A stretch of DNA of 64,000 bases from Ancylostoma caninum (Eukaryota; Nematoda; Chromadorea; Rhabditida; Ancylostomatidae): NCBI GenBank assembly GCA_037903475.1, contig JBAJFG010000019.1:8431001-8495000 (forward strand). The letters run 5' to 3'. Within the stretch, counting starts at the first letter, position 1, and every line of letters starts with the position of its first letter. The notes beneath the pieces are model-generated. The model saw only the letters and a program-made list of their open reading frames with translations. It was not told where the DNA came from and ran no database searches. Shown piece after piece: positions 9,973 through 22,664 of this stretch. The translations under genes were made by a program, and so were the position numbers.

Positions 9973-12499
9973 GACATTGCTCTACGGGCTGGAATCAAGT
10001 TCCAAATAGTAGTTACAGTATTGAATCCTATTGTGAGTCAGGAAGAAGACACAAATCGGTGAGAACTGGGTCTGGTCGAGTACGAGTCACTCGAAAAGTA
10101 TTGGAAAGTCAAGGCATGTCTAATTACTCTCAATGGAAAGAACATTTTGGTGGAAACATGCCAGCTAGCTGAGGTCGTTTGTTGCAGCTCAGCTGTCGAA
10201 CGACAACAAGCAGAGGATGGCAATAGCACTGATCGCGAGGAGAGTGTCGGCTGACCTTCGATCGTCTGCTGACGTGCGATTCTCAGTCGATATCGCCATG
10301 CAGTGCCGATACGCGTCAAATTTGGTTCAGCTGCTCGTCGAAATTCTATATTACTCTTTATTTTCGAGCTTGGATAAGTTCATGACTGACCAACTTCTTT
10401 GCGTTATTTTTGCTCCTTGTGAATTGCTGACACTTTTCTGGTAGTGGTTTGCCACTTTTCATTCCGAAACTACTTTCTTTTGTGTTTCTCTACCTTATTA
10501 TGTGGGTGATACTACCTTTGTCTATACTTAGGTTACTTTAATATTCTCTTAACCTCAAAGCATTCATAACTAGCTCGTAGCTCGTGTGAACCTTAATCAA
10601 CAACCATGAAAGCTTTGTTTTCAATGATATAGCCCTGTCTTCGCACCAACTCCTACTTTTTCTCAATGGACGCAGAATTCCTCAGAACTGTTTCTGCTGT
10701 CCTGAAAATTATGTAGCGAACTAAAGAATCTTGATGATGTGGTTCTAATGTAACAACCTTCTCTGGACATGGAACTACTTAGAAAGAACGAGAGCTTCGG
10801 GCATCTATGGGAGAGCGGAGTTTCTGCCACATCCACCACTGTGCTGCCCTCAAAGTGCTCCACTCTGCAGGGCATGCATGGTCGATGTCTCGAATATGTC
10901 ACGATGTCTCAAAATGGGTGCATATGTCTCATTCAAACTCTCTTCAGAATGAAACTCAGAAATGGGTTCTCCAAAATTTTTGCAGAAGTCACGCCTACCA
11001 TTATTATCAGCGTCTCTTGAATGATCCAAACACTTTGATAGTTTTACAAATAATTACTTACGTTCTATATTTTTTTTTCAAAAAAAGTTTGACATTACTC
11101 CTAACCTTTGCCAAAATGACGCGCGACGCGTTAATTCGTCGCAAAGCGTGGCTCATGAAGTTAAATTCCAATCATCTTCGAAAATTCACGGCACATCATC
11201 ATGAATATGTTTATGTATAGGTAATTTTTCATTATCGATCACCTTGCGATGCATGGAATACCATCGAATATTTTGATTTTTCACAGTAGGATTGACTTGA
11301 TCAAATTCAGGCACCGTCAGCTTACGTCATCTTTGATTCTTACTGAACTGGATAGTTTTATGGGCTCCTGGGCCATTAGACCTGTTGTAAAAGCTCTTCT
11401 GATCCATAAAATTTCGAGTATATCTATTTTTCAGGAAGTTGTGAAGGAGCGACGCTTTGCAATGGATTAATGCATCGCGCGCGTTTATCCTTTTTTTTGC
11501 AAAGATCAGGTGCAGCATAGCATTCCATTCTTTTGTGAACATTTCTCCAAAAAGTAAGGAACCTTGTACATATTGGCAGTTTTAAAAGTTATAGCTATTC
11601 CATATTCTGAATGTAGGATGAATCTTAATCGTGAGTGGAACCTACAGTGGCCCTTGATATTATCCATTACAACTTCAAATTTGACTCTGAAAGTTTTACG
11701 ATTTTTGAATTAATAGTATGTAACAATGGCCGTACTATTCGGCTAGTTCTCCAAAGTTTTGAAAAAGAAAATGTTCCCTTAAATTTTGTCTAGGTATGAT
11801 CTATTAACCCACAGAGGGCGCCTGATCCAACTTTGTCTGCAATTACGACCGCAGTGGTTCATTGGTAGGAGGATGCCACAGGATGCGCGTGGAAGGATAT
11901 TCTAGCACACGGCAGTAGAAAAATATCAAAATGGAGGGAATCACACAAAAAAACATATCAAAAAAAGGTGTAAAAACTCGATCAGTTAGCCAACACAGTG
12001 ATGAGGTCGTAATTGCTGCCAAAGTCGGGTCAAGCACCCTCTGTGAACTAATAGACTGTAGGTTATTTGAAGTACTGAACATGAATATAGCATCCGTTTT
12101 GCATTGTAACCCGATTTTTGTAGGGTTAAGATAGGTGTACAGGTGTAGCAGGCAACTGGGAGAAAATGATTGCAAAATAATGTTGATAATCGTGGTGAGT
12201 CGTCTGAAACAACTCCTTCATGCAAAATTTGAGAGGAATCTGTGGGATACCGTACCCACCGTACACCTGTTGTAACCTTAAAAAATGGGCATGCGGTAGA
12301 AAGCGGATACGATATTTGTGTCCATCACCCCAGATAACCTCCCTGGCGGAGATTGGCCGGAATTTTTTCCTCGAAATTTTCGGGCAAAGTAACCCAAGAA
12401 TAGTCGTGATGATCAAAAATCACGTGATATCCTCGAGAAAGCATCCTCGAAAAATAGGGATTGTATATCTCCATGACTAAGAAAATTTTTTTCAGACTC
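9973..12499. other. Intergenic, nothing firm
   Basis: Several open frames of 60-140 codons occur on both strands but lack domains and coherent splice pairs. The last bases (TTTTTTTTCAG ending at 12495) are the presumed spliced-leader acceptor of the next gene. Confidence 0.35.
12490..12499 (+). promoter_or_regulatory. Probable spliced-leader trans-splice acceptor
   Basis: The sequence TTTTTTTTCAG ends at 12495, followed by ACTC and then the ATG. A strong acceptor with no usable upstream donor and only 4 nt of leader is the usual nematode trans-splicing arrangement. Confidence 0.5.
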
Positions 12500-13901
12500 A
12501 TGAGCAATAGAATTCCCGAAGCTGTGTCAAAATACATAATTGAATACTATATGCGCCACTCGGATGTTCTCCTTAACAACACAACTGGAAGAACGTTGAT
12601 GGCTAACACTAGGAGAACAAATGCAATCAGGAGGCTTTCAGCGGATCTTTGGCATTTGTTCGGATATGAAGCTTCTGCAAAGAAAATTAAAAATCATTTT
12701 GACCATTATCGATCAAAAACCCTGTTCAAGGGCTATGCGGTCAACTACGTAGCTTCTAGAGGGGAGAGGTACTTTTTAGTTATAATTTCAATTAGGCTCA
12801 TTCTTTTGATAAATCAAAATCAGGCGACCTTCCAAAACCTACGGGTTGCGACCTTCACTTACTGGGACTACTGTGCCAAAAGATCCATTCAAGAATCCGG
12901 CAGAAGAAGTAGTTTGGAATTATTACGAGGGAACATCTGTGGGTGGATCCAATCGCGGTAGTGAAGTTGGGGATCCTGTGAGTTGTATGACTTTCCAATT
13001 TTAAGAGTTACAATCCTGGCCATCACAGAACACCGCCCGTCTGGTCTGCCGCGCCGCACTGCCCGCGCGATGCGGCAGATCGGCTGGATGCTGCTGTTGT
13101 ATTGCGTCGTCTTCCAGCATTTTCTTCCTGCCTTTTTTTAAACTCCAGAATGCTTGAGTGGAAACATAAGCAAAACATTGATATCGGTAAAGTCCGACAA
13201 CCACAACGCCTGATAGATCTGCCACATCGCGTAGGTGATGCGACGCGGCAGACCAGCGGTATTCTGTGGTGCAAGAGTGATTGACAGGCATTGTATGCGT
13301 ACATTTTTTGGATTTTAGGGTCATCCCCACGAATTCTCAAATGTTCTCGAAATGGAAGAGCATAACAGCCATAACAACGGACCGGTGAAACTAGAACGAG
13401 ATAACGATCATCTTGTTCACGGAAGAGTGGATCACAGAATGAATTCAAGTGATCAGGGGCGTCACAGTGAGGTAGCATTGGTAAGGTTGCGATAAGTTCT
13501 CTGCTCAAGCGCAAGTATACAGTAAGAACACTCAGGATGATATCGTGTTGGACAGCGAAGAATGTAGTGACAGTCGTTCTGAAGCTGCTCCTAGCCCCTC
13601 CAACCAATGCTCCTCCCACACCTGTCAAGCTGGTGCTGATCTGCTGAAAGAAATGCGTTCCCTTTTTCAGGTAATGTGAGCCATTGAGCAACTACTACTA
13701 CCATCTGTATGTGTTCACTTTCAGGAACAACGCCACTTCTTCCGAGAAATGTCACACATGATGCAAGAGGTGTGCTCCCTCGTACAGCTGACAAAGGAGC
13801 AGATTCTTGAAAAATCTCCGTCGAACATCAATTCCACTGCTCCTAGGACGCTTTCAAGTAACGATGACGTGAGGGAAGTTAAAGCTGCTTCATTGCTGTA
13901 G
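12500..13901 (+). CDS. SANT/Myb-like domain protein, complete 5-exon gene
   Basis: Exons 12500-12768, 12824-12977, 13319-13480, 13536-13670 and 13725-13901 join in phase into 298 residues. Introns are 55, 341, 55 and 54 nt, all GT-AG. The ATG lies 4 nt behind TTTTTTTTCAG, a typical spliced-leader acceptor, so the 5' end is well placed. Residues 1-95 are a basic helical domain (NTRRTNAIRRLSADLWHLFG, then SAKKIKNHFDHYR) resembling SANT/Myb- or MADF-type DNA-binding domains. The middle is His/Asn/Ser-rich and acidic. The last about 60 residues (KEMRSLFQ, EQRHFFREMSHMMQEVCSLV) look like an amphipathic coiled coil, perhaps for dimerisation. A transcription-factor-like role is inferred, not shown. 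The second intron contains a foldback element. Confidence 0.72.
13024..13268. mobile_element. Foldback MITE in an intron
   Basis: CACAGAACACCGC at 13024 and its reverse complement ending at 13268 begin inverted arms of about 50 bp (CTGGTCTGCCGCG, GCGATGCGGCAGATC). The element is GC-rich and about 245 bp long, inside the second intron of the SANT-like gene. This explains why that intron is about 340 nt while the others are about 55. Confidence 0.65.
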
Positions 13902-15030
13902 GTGTTTGTAGACTTTTGGGTATTGTTCTCTTCGACTGCATCAGCTGTTTTCATCATTCTTCGTGCTAACGCGTTTCTTCTCTATTCTTGTCATTCCTTG
14001 TTTTGCATTTTCTCTTTCACTGGCTAGCAAAGAACATATTTGTTTTATTGTTATTGTTATTTGTATTGTTCTGAGAGTTTAGGAGAATTGAATAAATTAC
14101 ATACACATAAGTTCTGAAGATCTAGGCCCCGGTTTGCAACTCATACAAGATCCAGATAGAGCGGTGGAATATGGACTTGTACAAGTGCTTTCGGGTAGTC
14201 AATAGAAGAACAAAGGCACGGGATTCCCTGGCAGCGCATGAAAATTGCAACAAATCCTCGGCCAAAGAGTTTGTTATCAACGTGTGTATAAAAAAGTGTT
14301 CGTAATATTTGTGCTTGCATGCAGGGTCTGCTAGTAAGAAGGGAGGATGTATTATCATAATTCACGATTGGGCATAACCTATACACATTTCCCCTTATAC
14401 GTGTTCTCGTTTAATCGGCATACAAGGCGATTGCAGCTTTTCGATCTCATTTTGAGTGGAAAACAGTCGAAATCCTGAGGTCTATTGGACGAAATCCACA
14501 TTTGAAGACGTTTGGCACTAAAACGTTGTGCAAGAGTATGCACCAAATTCACACATGCAATCTTGGCGGTGAACGTTGCTAAGATTTATTATAGACCAAT
14601 AGACAACAAAAATAAATGTGTAGGATGCAATCCTTCATTCTATTTCTTCATCATACTGTTAAGCCACCCTTTGTACGCATATTTTACTGCAAACCAAGGT
14701 GTAGAAATCAGTTCAATACCCCTTTCGGGAATCTCACTGGGATCATCTCGTGCAGATATACATCAAAGTGTGATTGACCGCAAATAGTCCGTGGAAGGTT
14801 ACTTTCGATTAGTCGGTAGAGCGAGTAATATCGCAATTACGAAAAAAAATTCAAAATGTTTGCTCAAGTGCTGACACCACAGAACTACCTTTAATCCCTC
14901 CTGACATCTTTCAACTATCTTGTCACTTGCTCTGAACTACGACTCCGTAAATAGGTATTCATAGTAAGAACAAGTCCTCACACCCTGCAGCACGGTGTTT
15001 TGTCTCTGTGTACTACGTAAAACTATCGTG
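13902..15030. other. Intergenic, nothing firm
   Basis: This lies between the convergent SANT-like gene and the serpentine receptor gene. AATAAA at about 14090-14095 is a candidate poly(A) signal for the former. Frames at 14122-14386 (-) and 14512-14787 (+) have no recognisable features. Confidence 0.35.
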
Positions 15031-18000
15031 TCATTTGGTACGGCGTCTAATCTCCATAGCTGGTGTTTTAGAAGACGAAACAGGTAATACGACACCTCGC
15101 TGCCATTTGCATTGAAGTAAGCTCACTGAATCCTGGCGAAGGTGCGAGCACAACACAAGCATTGAATACGGCGGTATACTAACCATCACATCATTGATCC
15201 AGAAGAACTGAAAAAATAGCATCAAACTACAAATTTTGGCGTTAATTATTTAGTAGATTGGTTCTGCCTAGAACCAACCACTGAATTTCCACATCTAAAC
15301 GCTACTAGTTGTTCACTAAATATTCTGGCAAGACTACCTGCATGGATATCCATAAGAAGGAGTCGTGGTTACCAGAGAATATCACAAATACCTTGCCTAT
15401 TTGCTGAGCACACATGAGTAAACAGAACGCAAAAACAATCAAGATGTAGATGAAGAGCCTCTGTAAACCACTAAATGTAGCATTAAATTGCTTATTGTGT
15501 AACTAATCACGTCTTTTAGCAAAACATTTAGTGTAACGTCAGTACAGTGTTATTGTTATGCTACCTGCCTTTTCATGGTGTGCATATTTCATGATCTCAT
15601 TTGATCGCAAGAGGCGGCGCAGCTTATGGATAAGAAGAGCATTCAAAATAGCGCTAATAATGCCGTATACAAGACAAATCCCGAAATATATGAATCTATT
15701 GACCTGAAAGCACAACATACTTGCTAATGAATAGAAATAACACAGCGGACTTCCATAGACAGGCGATTTTGTGTTCGTTCTGAATATTCCCCTTTTGTGA
15801 CCTCAAAACTCTTCCTTAGATCACTGCAATTCACTCTAATTATGGATTTCATTGATAATTGTGGTATTTATAGTTTCTATTAATTAAGTCGCAAGCAAGT
15901 TCATAATGAAAGCAAATGTTGTCTTAGCAACGAGATGAGGGTTAAATGTTAAGCGGACTTCGACGACGTTTTTACACGCCCATCAGCTATCTTGAGATTC
16001 TCTTCATAGTTACTCAACTCCTCATGTTCCCAAACAGGGTCAAGCGTGTGTTGATAAATTATCAACGTGGTAGTATGGTGGGCAGATAAAGGGGGGGGGG
16101 GTCGTAGAGGAGAGGGATCGTGGTTGTGGTAGAGAATTATCATATCACTTATCCGTAATATATTGTGTCAGTATAAGACTAACTCCACCACTATGTTCAG
16201 AACAACTACCTTTAGTTACGATCATTTCATTGAAACATCTGAAATGTAAATGATAGCATTCCCAAAGTTCTCCATTTTCTTTCTATTCTTTCTGTCACAT
16301 GATACCACTATGTACTGAGGAAGGTGTTGAGTCCAAATCAAAGGTATTTGAGTTGCTCTATTTCGTTTTGAAATTGATGAGTTCAGATCTCTATGAGAAC
16401 ATCCACTTACCGTCAGCGTCTGAATCTATGTTACTGCTATCATCAAAGTCACGAGTCACAAGTGTTCCTACAGCACCCGCGCACACGTACCAGTTCAAAG
16501 AGGTTCTTGAGACACAGAACCCGCCACGGAGCGTGCTTGATAGGTCAACACATTGTTGACTTCAGACATAATGAAATAACTGATAACAATTACGTGCTCC
16601 CTACAGCGCCCGCGGTACGTACTAGTTCAAAGAGGCTCTTGAAATACAGAACCCGCCGTGGAGCGTGCTTGCTAGGTAGTCACACAACTGATTACTGCTA
16701 ACATGCCGGAAGAAGAAATTGATAACGCTTGTCAGCATGTCGTAGTAAAACATGAGTATTTTAACGAATACTGAGAAGACCTCATACCTTTTTCTTTGCA
16801 TATGCTCAACACTTTTCTCGCCTATATTCTCTATCTGTCATGTAAACTGTCATTGGTATCGAGCACATCATATGTGATGTAATAAATGATAATAATAATT
16901 CGGGTACTACTTTTAGTAGTACTGCTGCTAGACCACCGAGCGAGAACGAATATCGAAAGGTCATTCTTGTTCATACGTGCCGCCAGTCCTGCTCACCGCT
17001 GGAAGCCGAAAAAAGTCACACTATGTAGTATTTTTCACTTTTTTATCGACTGGATCGAAGCAGGAAGAATGATAACTGCGGAAAAGGGAGTGGGCTAGGC
17101 TTGTGCGTCTCAACTCGAATATCATATACACAGAGTGCGTCAAAACTACGAAAACATGGGTTCGCAGCAGAGTATCATAGCGGGGATTGGATTCTAGAAC
17201 CTGCCGCCATGCTTTGGACGCTCATTGCACGCCAGTTCATATTCACGCAATAAATCATAGCAGATAATTCTCATCCACTTCATTGCTGGTAGGGCGCATG
17301 CGCGAATAGCAGAGTCCATCGCGCTGACATAAGCTGAGCGTCCTCTCACGCTCTGGAGGTAGTGGGAAAGGCGAATGGAAGCAGACCCGTGGATGTTTGC
17401 CGCGTGGGTGTGAGTTGGCGTGCAAGGAGCGCCTAGAGCGTTGCGACAGGTTTTTGGGGGTTCAACTAACCGCCATGACACTTTACTTGCCTCAAATATT
17501 TAGTATTTGTGTAATACTAGCCGTAGTTCACCTTCTGAACAGTGTCTATGGAGATATTCGAGTTCGAAACTATGTAATTCAATCCGATCGAATCGTCACT
17601 AGCGATACTCTTCCGATGTCACGTCACGTGGGGCTCGAATCGATAAAGTTCTCCATGGTTTCTGGAGTAGGGTAGTATTGCCTCTCTCATTCTGGTGCCC
17701 TATTATATTACCGACCAGTGATAGCAGTACGGTGACGAATTCTCCTTATAACTTCTGAAGGAATCCATTGATGTTGACCGCAATCCTCACGCTATTTGTA
17801 GAAGTCACTAGCTATCGTATTATTATAAGAAGCAGGTAACGGCTATTTTCCTGTCTCTTTTAACCGTTTGAAAAAAAGCTGCCTTTACTTAATAGCCACC
17901 TTGTATTTGTACGCCGCAGGATCGAAAGGATATCAGGGTTTTTCACTAAGCTCATTTAAATCGAATTGTCAACTGCTAGCAGGGATTACTTATATCTTAC

Positions 18001-18473
18001 CATATCTAGATGCTTCTCAAGACCGCTGAATGTATAAGAACCATCAGGATTGTGATCATAAGTCATCTTCGCGCCAATTGTGTTGGCCACCGCACCAATG
18101 GCTATGAGGTGTTGCGCAGCAACCGCAATCCACGTATTCCTCGAGGTCCAGATCTGATAACATATCATAAACGGTCATTTGCGGCAAAATCGTAGATCAA
18201 AGGAATTTCTTGGCCTTGTTTAGAAAAGTGCGAGTTCCCTTCTCACAATTCGGTGAATAAAGAGTGTCTTTACCTTGTCATACTGTTCCGTCAAGCACAC
18301 AGCTGAGTATCTGTTAAAAGCTATAGTTAGATTGCCAATCATATGCACAACAAATGTATAGCCGCTTGTCACCACACAAAATGAGACAATATGTTGGTAG
18401 TCTGGTCCAAGGACAAGCCCTCCTTGCATGCGCAGAAAACCGTTGACCAAAATAGATAAAACATCAGCGAATC
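15031..18473 (-). CDS. Nematode serpentine (7TM) chemoreceptor-like protein, Srg-superfamily type, first exon(s) missing
   Basis: Exons 18473-18274, 18153-18001, 15703-15569, 15460-15392 and 15207-15031 are phase-consistent (244 codons). The first carries TM2-TM3 with an NRYSAV motif in the DRY position. The second is TM4 with a loop SGLEKHLDM. The third is TM5, the fourth TM6 and the fifth TM7 (WINDVM..IPP) plus a basic tail ending at TGA. The set is typical of Srv/Srg-type receptors of nematodes, presumed sensory GPCRs at the membrane. The third exon fits only if its intron starts with GC (AAG|GCAGGT); otherwise there is a 1-base frame conflict. The acceptor at 18474 shows that at least one upstream exon (TM1) is missing from the model. 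The third intron (2.3 kb) holds a MITE and a plus-strand ORF. Confidence 0.68.
16460..16683. repeat. Imperfect tandem duplication, period about 128 bp
   Basis: The segment around 16465-16550 (CAGTTCAAAGAGGTTCTTGA, ACAGAACCCGCCACGGAGCG) recurs at about 16593-16678 with roughly 15 % divergence. It lies within the large intron of the receptor gene. Confidence 0.7.
17197..17455. mobile_element. MITE-like inverted-repeat element
   Basis: Imperfect inverted arms of about 50 bp occur: AACCTGCCGC...GCACGCCAGTTC from about 17199, and its complement GGCGTGCAAGG...GCGACAGGTT ending about 17452. The middle is non-coding. It lies in the receptor intron. Confidence 0.5.
17475..17675 (+). CDS. Possible short secreted peptide or first exon
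   Basis: This is an ATG-initiated frame of 66 codons. Its first about 26 residues form a convincing signal peptide (FSICVILAVVHLLNSVYG), followed by a charged region. A donor-like GTAGGG lies just before the stop, so it may be a first exon. It sits antisense inside the serpentine-receptor intron. No downstream exon was identified and no family recognised. Confidence 0.3.
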   Translation: MTLYLPQIFSICVILAVVHLLNSVYGDIRVRNYVIQSDRIVTSDTLPMSRHVGLESIKFSMVSGVG

Positions 18474-21266
18474 CTAGAAACGTGAATTAGTTTCAGCACT
18501 TCTTAGTGTAACAGTACTACTGACACATCACAAGGCGCTAAACTCAGCTCGGACTGATTTCGCAATCTGCAAAGATCCGTTTTGATATTTTTCGCAACAG
18601 TTTAAATGTTATCACTTTATTTTCCTTTTCTGGTCATTGCAGTTATTATAGCTTCCATGGTTCTCATTTATAAAGCCTATGTCATTATGTTTGGTTCATT
18701 TGCAAGCCTCTCTATAGTTAACTCTTAAGGTTCGCATTCGAAGCAGATCTTGAAATGCAGAGCTCACACCTGTATGTATTTAGTAAATCCTGTTGCATAA
18801 CTTAAGCATGAATGCAACAAAGTCACCACATGGGGGCGGAAGACTCAGTTTTCGGGAAGTCACATCTTTTTTTCCAAGGATTGGTTCAGATCGCTCACGC
18901 AAATTCTTACTTAAGTCACTTAACAGTGTACTTGCACCCCAATAATTGTTATTCCGTTATTCGAATAAATGACTCGAATCAAGTCATTCGAAAACTCGAA
19001 ATTTTGAAATAGTCAACTTTCGGATATATTTGATCATTCGAATATTCGAAACTCTCATTATTCAAATGCGTTACCCGAATATTCGACATTCTAATCACGT
19101 GAAATGCTTCAGAGACATCTGCCTCGTTTGCAGGCCTTGCTTTGTATCGGAAGAAGGCGCTCTAAGTGCGTGTACAGAGTAGTACCACGGCCATTTCTTT
19201 TCGGGCTAACAGCATGCAACGCCTTTTAATCATCCATCACGATCTCAATGAAGAGTTTAAAGAGAATTATTAGGTGTTGACACAAATCCTTGCGCTTTCC
19301 TTCAGTCGATTTTTTACGTCCCGTTTCGTTCGCAAACTGCTTGCAAACGTCCGATAGCGCTTTTCTTCTTCAGCAATACTGTCATCACGAGATTTCCGAA
19401 AAATGTTAATTTACTATGTTTTCACGCTTAGAAAGGAAAATGCTATGTTGCAAAAAGACACATTTTTTCCTAATATTCAATAGGGGCCGGAAAGCATCCG
19501 ATGCTGTGCGGATGCTGGGATTCGGTAAAATTTAAACGTGAAGGCACACTATCAACCGAGTTCTCGGAGTGCAGCTCTGATGATGATGGTAAAATGACGC
19601 CAGAGCTTATCAACGGATAGGATTTGTGAGCTCCTGCGATTATCGTTCCACTCTCATTGGTTGAGCATCATTACAACGACTTGTAACCAAGTGTATGAGC
19701 CCTTCTTTATGATTCACATGGTTCCTATACATATTATTATTAGTGGGGTGGGACCTTTTATTCACCAACAACTGCTGAACCATCTTGCAAGATCCTGAAG
19801 AACCAGGAAACATGAATTCACTATACATACTATTCCGATTCGCCCACTATGAAAAGTCATAACCAGGGTCAAGCATGACGATGGGAAAAACTGACCCTCA
19901 ATACGACCCCCCCCCTATTCCCTCGTCCAAGCCTCGCTTTTTCACGACCCCCCCCCTTCCCTTCTGCTCCTGCATGTTTTCTCTGAACACTGAAACACTG
20001 AACAGTTTCAAGGAAGAACACACAAAAGAAACACATTAAAAACCTAGAATCGAAGCTAAAACAACCCTGAGGTCGATTTACATCCTTCCTTATCCGATCG
20101 GATCAGACTGCCAGCAGGAACGATCATGTGATTACGTGTCAAAACAGGACTGATTGGCAGCGCATGCGAGGAATCGGTTTCAGCGTTGGCATTTGTGCGC
20201 CCACGGGTTCAATTCCCGGCGCCTCCAAGAAATTTTTGCACCGTTTGGGACGATCAGGATTCAGTGTGGAGTAGAGAGGATTTAAAGGTTCGAAAATGAA
20301 GTGAGGGAAGCGAAATCGATCGATAACACATGCGAGAATTCGCCTACAGGGGACGCCAGTTTGCAAAAACTAGGGTTACTAGACCTCGTACTGAGGTTTT
20401 CTGACTCAAAATCAGCGAATGTTTTCCTCTCTGTCAATAGAGGACGAGCAGCTCTATCTTCTGCGAGAGTTTCAATTTTATAGACCTCCATATTTTTTTG
20501 GGAGCTCGATGGGAAATTGATGGGAAATTTGGCGAATTTCCCATCGATTTCCCATCTAAACTGCGGGAAAACGAGCGAACTTCGTAGAGCCAGATTCTGT
20601 ACTTATGTAGGTGGGAAATTCCTCAACTAAAACTTATAAAAGAAAAGTTCTCGTGATATCTGCAAATTGCTTCTCAGTGATTTGCCAAACAGATTTACTC
20701 CATTTTCACCATCTGTTCAAATTGCGAGATTTTCATTTCTTCAGCCCACTTTCGTTCATTCATAAAGTCGCTGCCGGTTGCGCCTATCCGTTTGAACTGA
20801 TTATTAACCTCACTGTTATTCCCGGTGAGATTCCTTATCGTTGTAAGCATACATTCGTTACATTTGTACCCTAGGAAGCATCTCTTTGCTTAGTTTCTAA
20901 CCATGGCCCTTGTAGCACCACTTCCGCTTTTTCTGTTTTTTTTTTGAGGGCTTCTGGAAAGATTTCAGACTCTTTGATACTGAGTATGTATACTGAGGCT
21001 AATGACATCCTTCGCAAGAAACGATTTGGTTACAGTGCAGGCAGACCTACAGTGGATGTCAATGGCGTTGGCCATCCTCGACCTCAAAAAGGAGGTCGCC
21101 CCAAAATAGGCTTTCACCTTGCGGTGTAGCTGCTGTCGAAACGTGTTTGGCCTATGTTCTTTTCCTGTATCTGAGAGCATCACTGCACAAGTCCAATGGA
21201 TGACTTCCCAGATTTACTGACTACTGTTTGGTACGTAATTAGAAATGTTATTTTGCTGGGATAAGG
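18474..21266. other. Upstream of receptor gene; repeats, no firm gene
   Basis: At 18955-19095 there is a cluster of overlapping ATTCGAATA/TTCGAAT palindromes. At about 20503-20559, GATGGGAAATTGATGGGAAATT faces its complement, giving a hairpin. At about 20150-20232 a tRNA-like stretch carries a B-box-like GGTTCAATTCCC. The TM1 exon of the receptor should be in this stretch but was not found. Confidence 0.35.
20150..20232 (+). other. tRNA-like sequence (pseudogene or SINE head?)
   Basis: TTGGCAGCGCATGCGAGG resembles an A box, and GGGTTCAATTCCCGG has the shape of a T arm with B box. The 5' and 3' acceptor strands do not pair, so this is not a functional tRNA. It is most likely a relic. Confidence 0.25.
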
Positions 21267-21497
21267 GCAATTTATACTGGATGCGTGCGACTGACGCGCG
21301 TGCGACTATATGATGAAGAATAGGAGCCAGTCGCATAGCAGTAGCAGCTCAGACGCACGCGTTTACTGCCTCGCGGTGGCCGTTCGTTCTTTTCATTGAG
21401 GATGTACATGCCGTGTTGATCGGTCTTCATGGAAAATCCCTCTCAAATGGATGCGTGCGACTGATGCTCAACGCACGCAGCAAGTATAAATTGGCCT
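21267..21497. mobile_element. MITE with GGGCAATTTATACT ends
   Basis: GGGCAATTTATACTGGATGC at 21267 faces CAGCAAGTATAAATTGGCC ending 21497. The inner arms repeat GATGCGTGCGACTGA. A related element with GGGCAGTTTATACT ends lies at 49574-49771. A non-autonomous DNA transposon is inferred. Confidence 0.6.
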
Positions 21498-22664
21498 ATA
21501 CTCGTTCTAACATGGGGGATACGTTAGAACAAATTGAGTTGGAGAGCAGCACGAGGTTCAGCGCTGAATAGGAACTCTATGAACTCTAAAGCATACTTCA
21601 TTTTATAGATGTTGTTCTGGTGTATAGCGGCTATATTCGTCACATCTAATGCTGTGAGTGTCTGCTGCAGCAATATACTCTTTGAAGAGGCGCCAGCATC
21701 TTGAAAATAAATTATTTTTTTATTGTGAAATTATTGTGCTGATTCACACAACACTTTTTCCATGTCGTCACCTTTAGCAACCAGATTATTGGTCAAATAC
21801 AGGAAGCTGATGCCCAGCGAGGACAAATGCTGTGAAAATCGGCACTGCTCATCCTACATCACAGTACAATTGTGCATTGGATGCAAATTTTATGCCAGAC
21901 CCATAATGGCATGCTGTATCATCTCGGTTTTTAGCATTGCTAGCGAAATGGGCAATGCTAAATGAATCCAGCTATAGAAAAGTCTCCATATCGGCCATTC
22001 TAATGTGGCGTTTGTCCCCTATTGGATTGTGAGGTTGCGCGAAGATTATGGCCAGAAATCACCCTTTTCTGTAATTGTGACAAACATATTATTGCTAGCT
22101 GAGTATAGTGGGTACGAAAACTGCACTTTCATGGCAAATCTATTAAACAAAGCGCCGTAAGGGGGCTAGAGCGGTTAGAGATACGGGGCGGCACTCATAG
22201 ACACCGCAATCCTGAGGCGCAGACTGTGTGGCGAAATGGCCGATTTCCATGGACGCAGACACGTTCGCTTCGGGACCCGCAATTTCGTCACTGCTGGCTC
22301 TCCCGCATGCACGGGATGGTGATTTCATCACCTTCGCTGGCGGTCTCGCCGCATAGGAGTGAGGGAGTGTTTACGAGCTTTCAGGCTGCACAATGTACGC
22401 AGCAGGAAAACCAGCCTTCCACTGTTGCGACGCTTTCTGCACTCGCAGGAAAAAATGGACGCGTGCCATGAGAGCTGCCGCGTCTCGAATGCTTCGTGGA
22501 GGCTGGACCTACGCGGTCGCCTCAGCCCCTGTTGAATTTTCGCGGCGATTGTGTAGTCACAACATTCGTTCGTTACAACATTCGTTCGTTTCGAGAAAGC
22601 TCCTGCACTAACAAAGAGTAAAAGCCTCTGAATAGGGAGGCATGACACTGTATATCCAATCAAC
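21498..22664. other. Intergenic, nothing firm
   Basis: A 67-codon Cys-containing plus-strand frame (21762-21965) and overlapping GC-rich frames at 22143-22663 lack domains or splice structure. ACAACATTCGTTCGTT is directly duplicated at about 22559-22590. Confidence 0.3.

Noticed and set aside
18606..18730. Short hydrophobic plus-strand ORF as a TM1 exon of the receptor
   Set aside because: It is on the opposite strand to the receptor and has no splice context.
20150..20232. Functional tRNA gene
   Set aside because: There is a B-box-like T arm, but the acceptor stem strands do not pair and no anticodon arm is clear.
21762..21965. 67-codon Cys-containing ORF
   Set aside because: No signal peptide, no domain, and it ends in an inverted repeat; probably chance.
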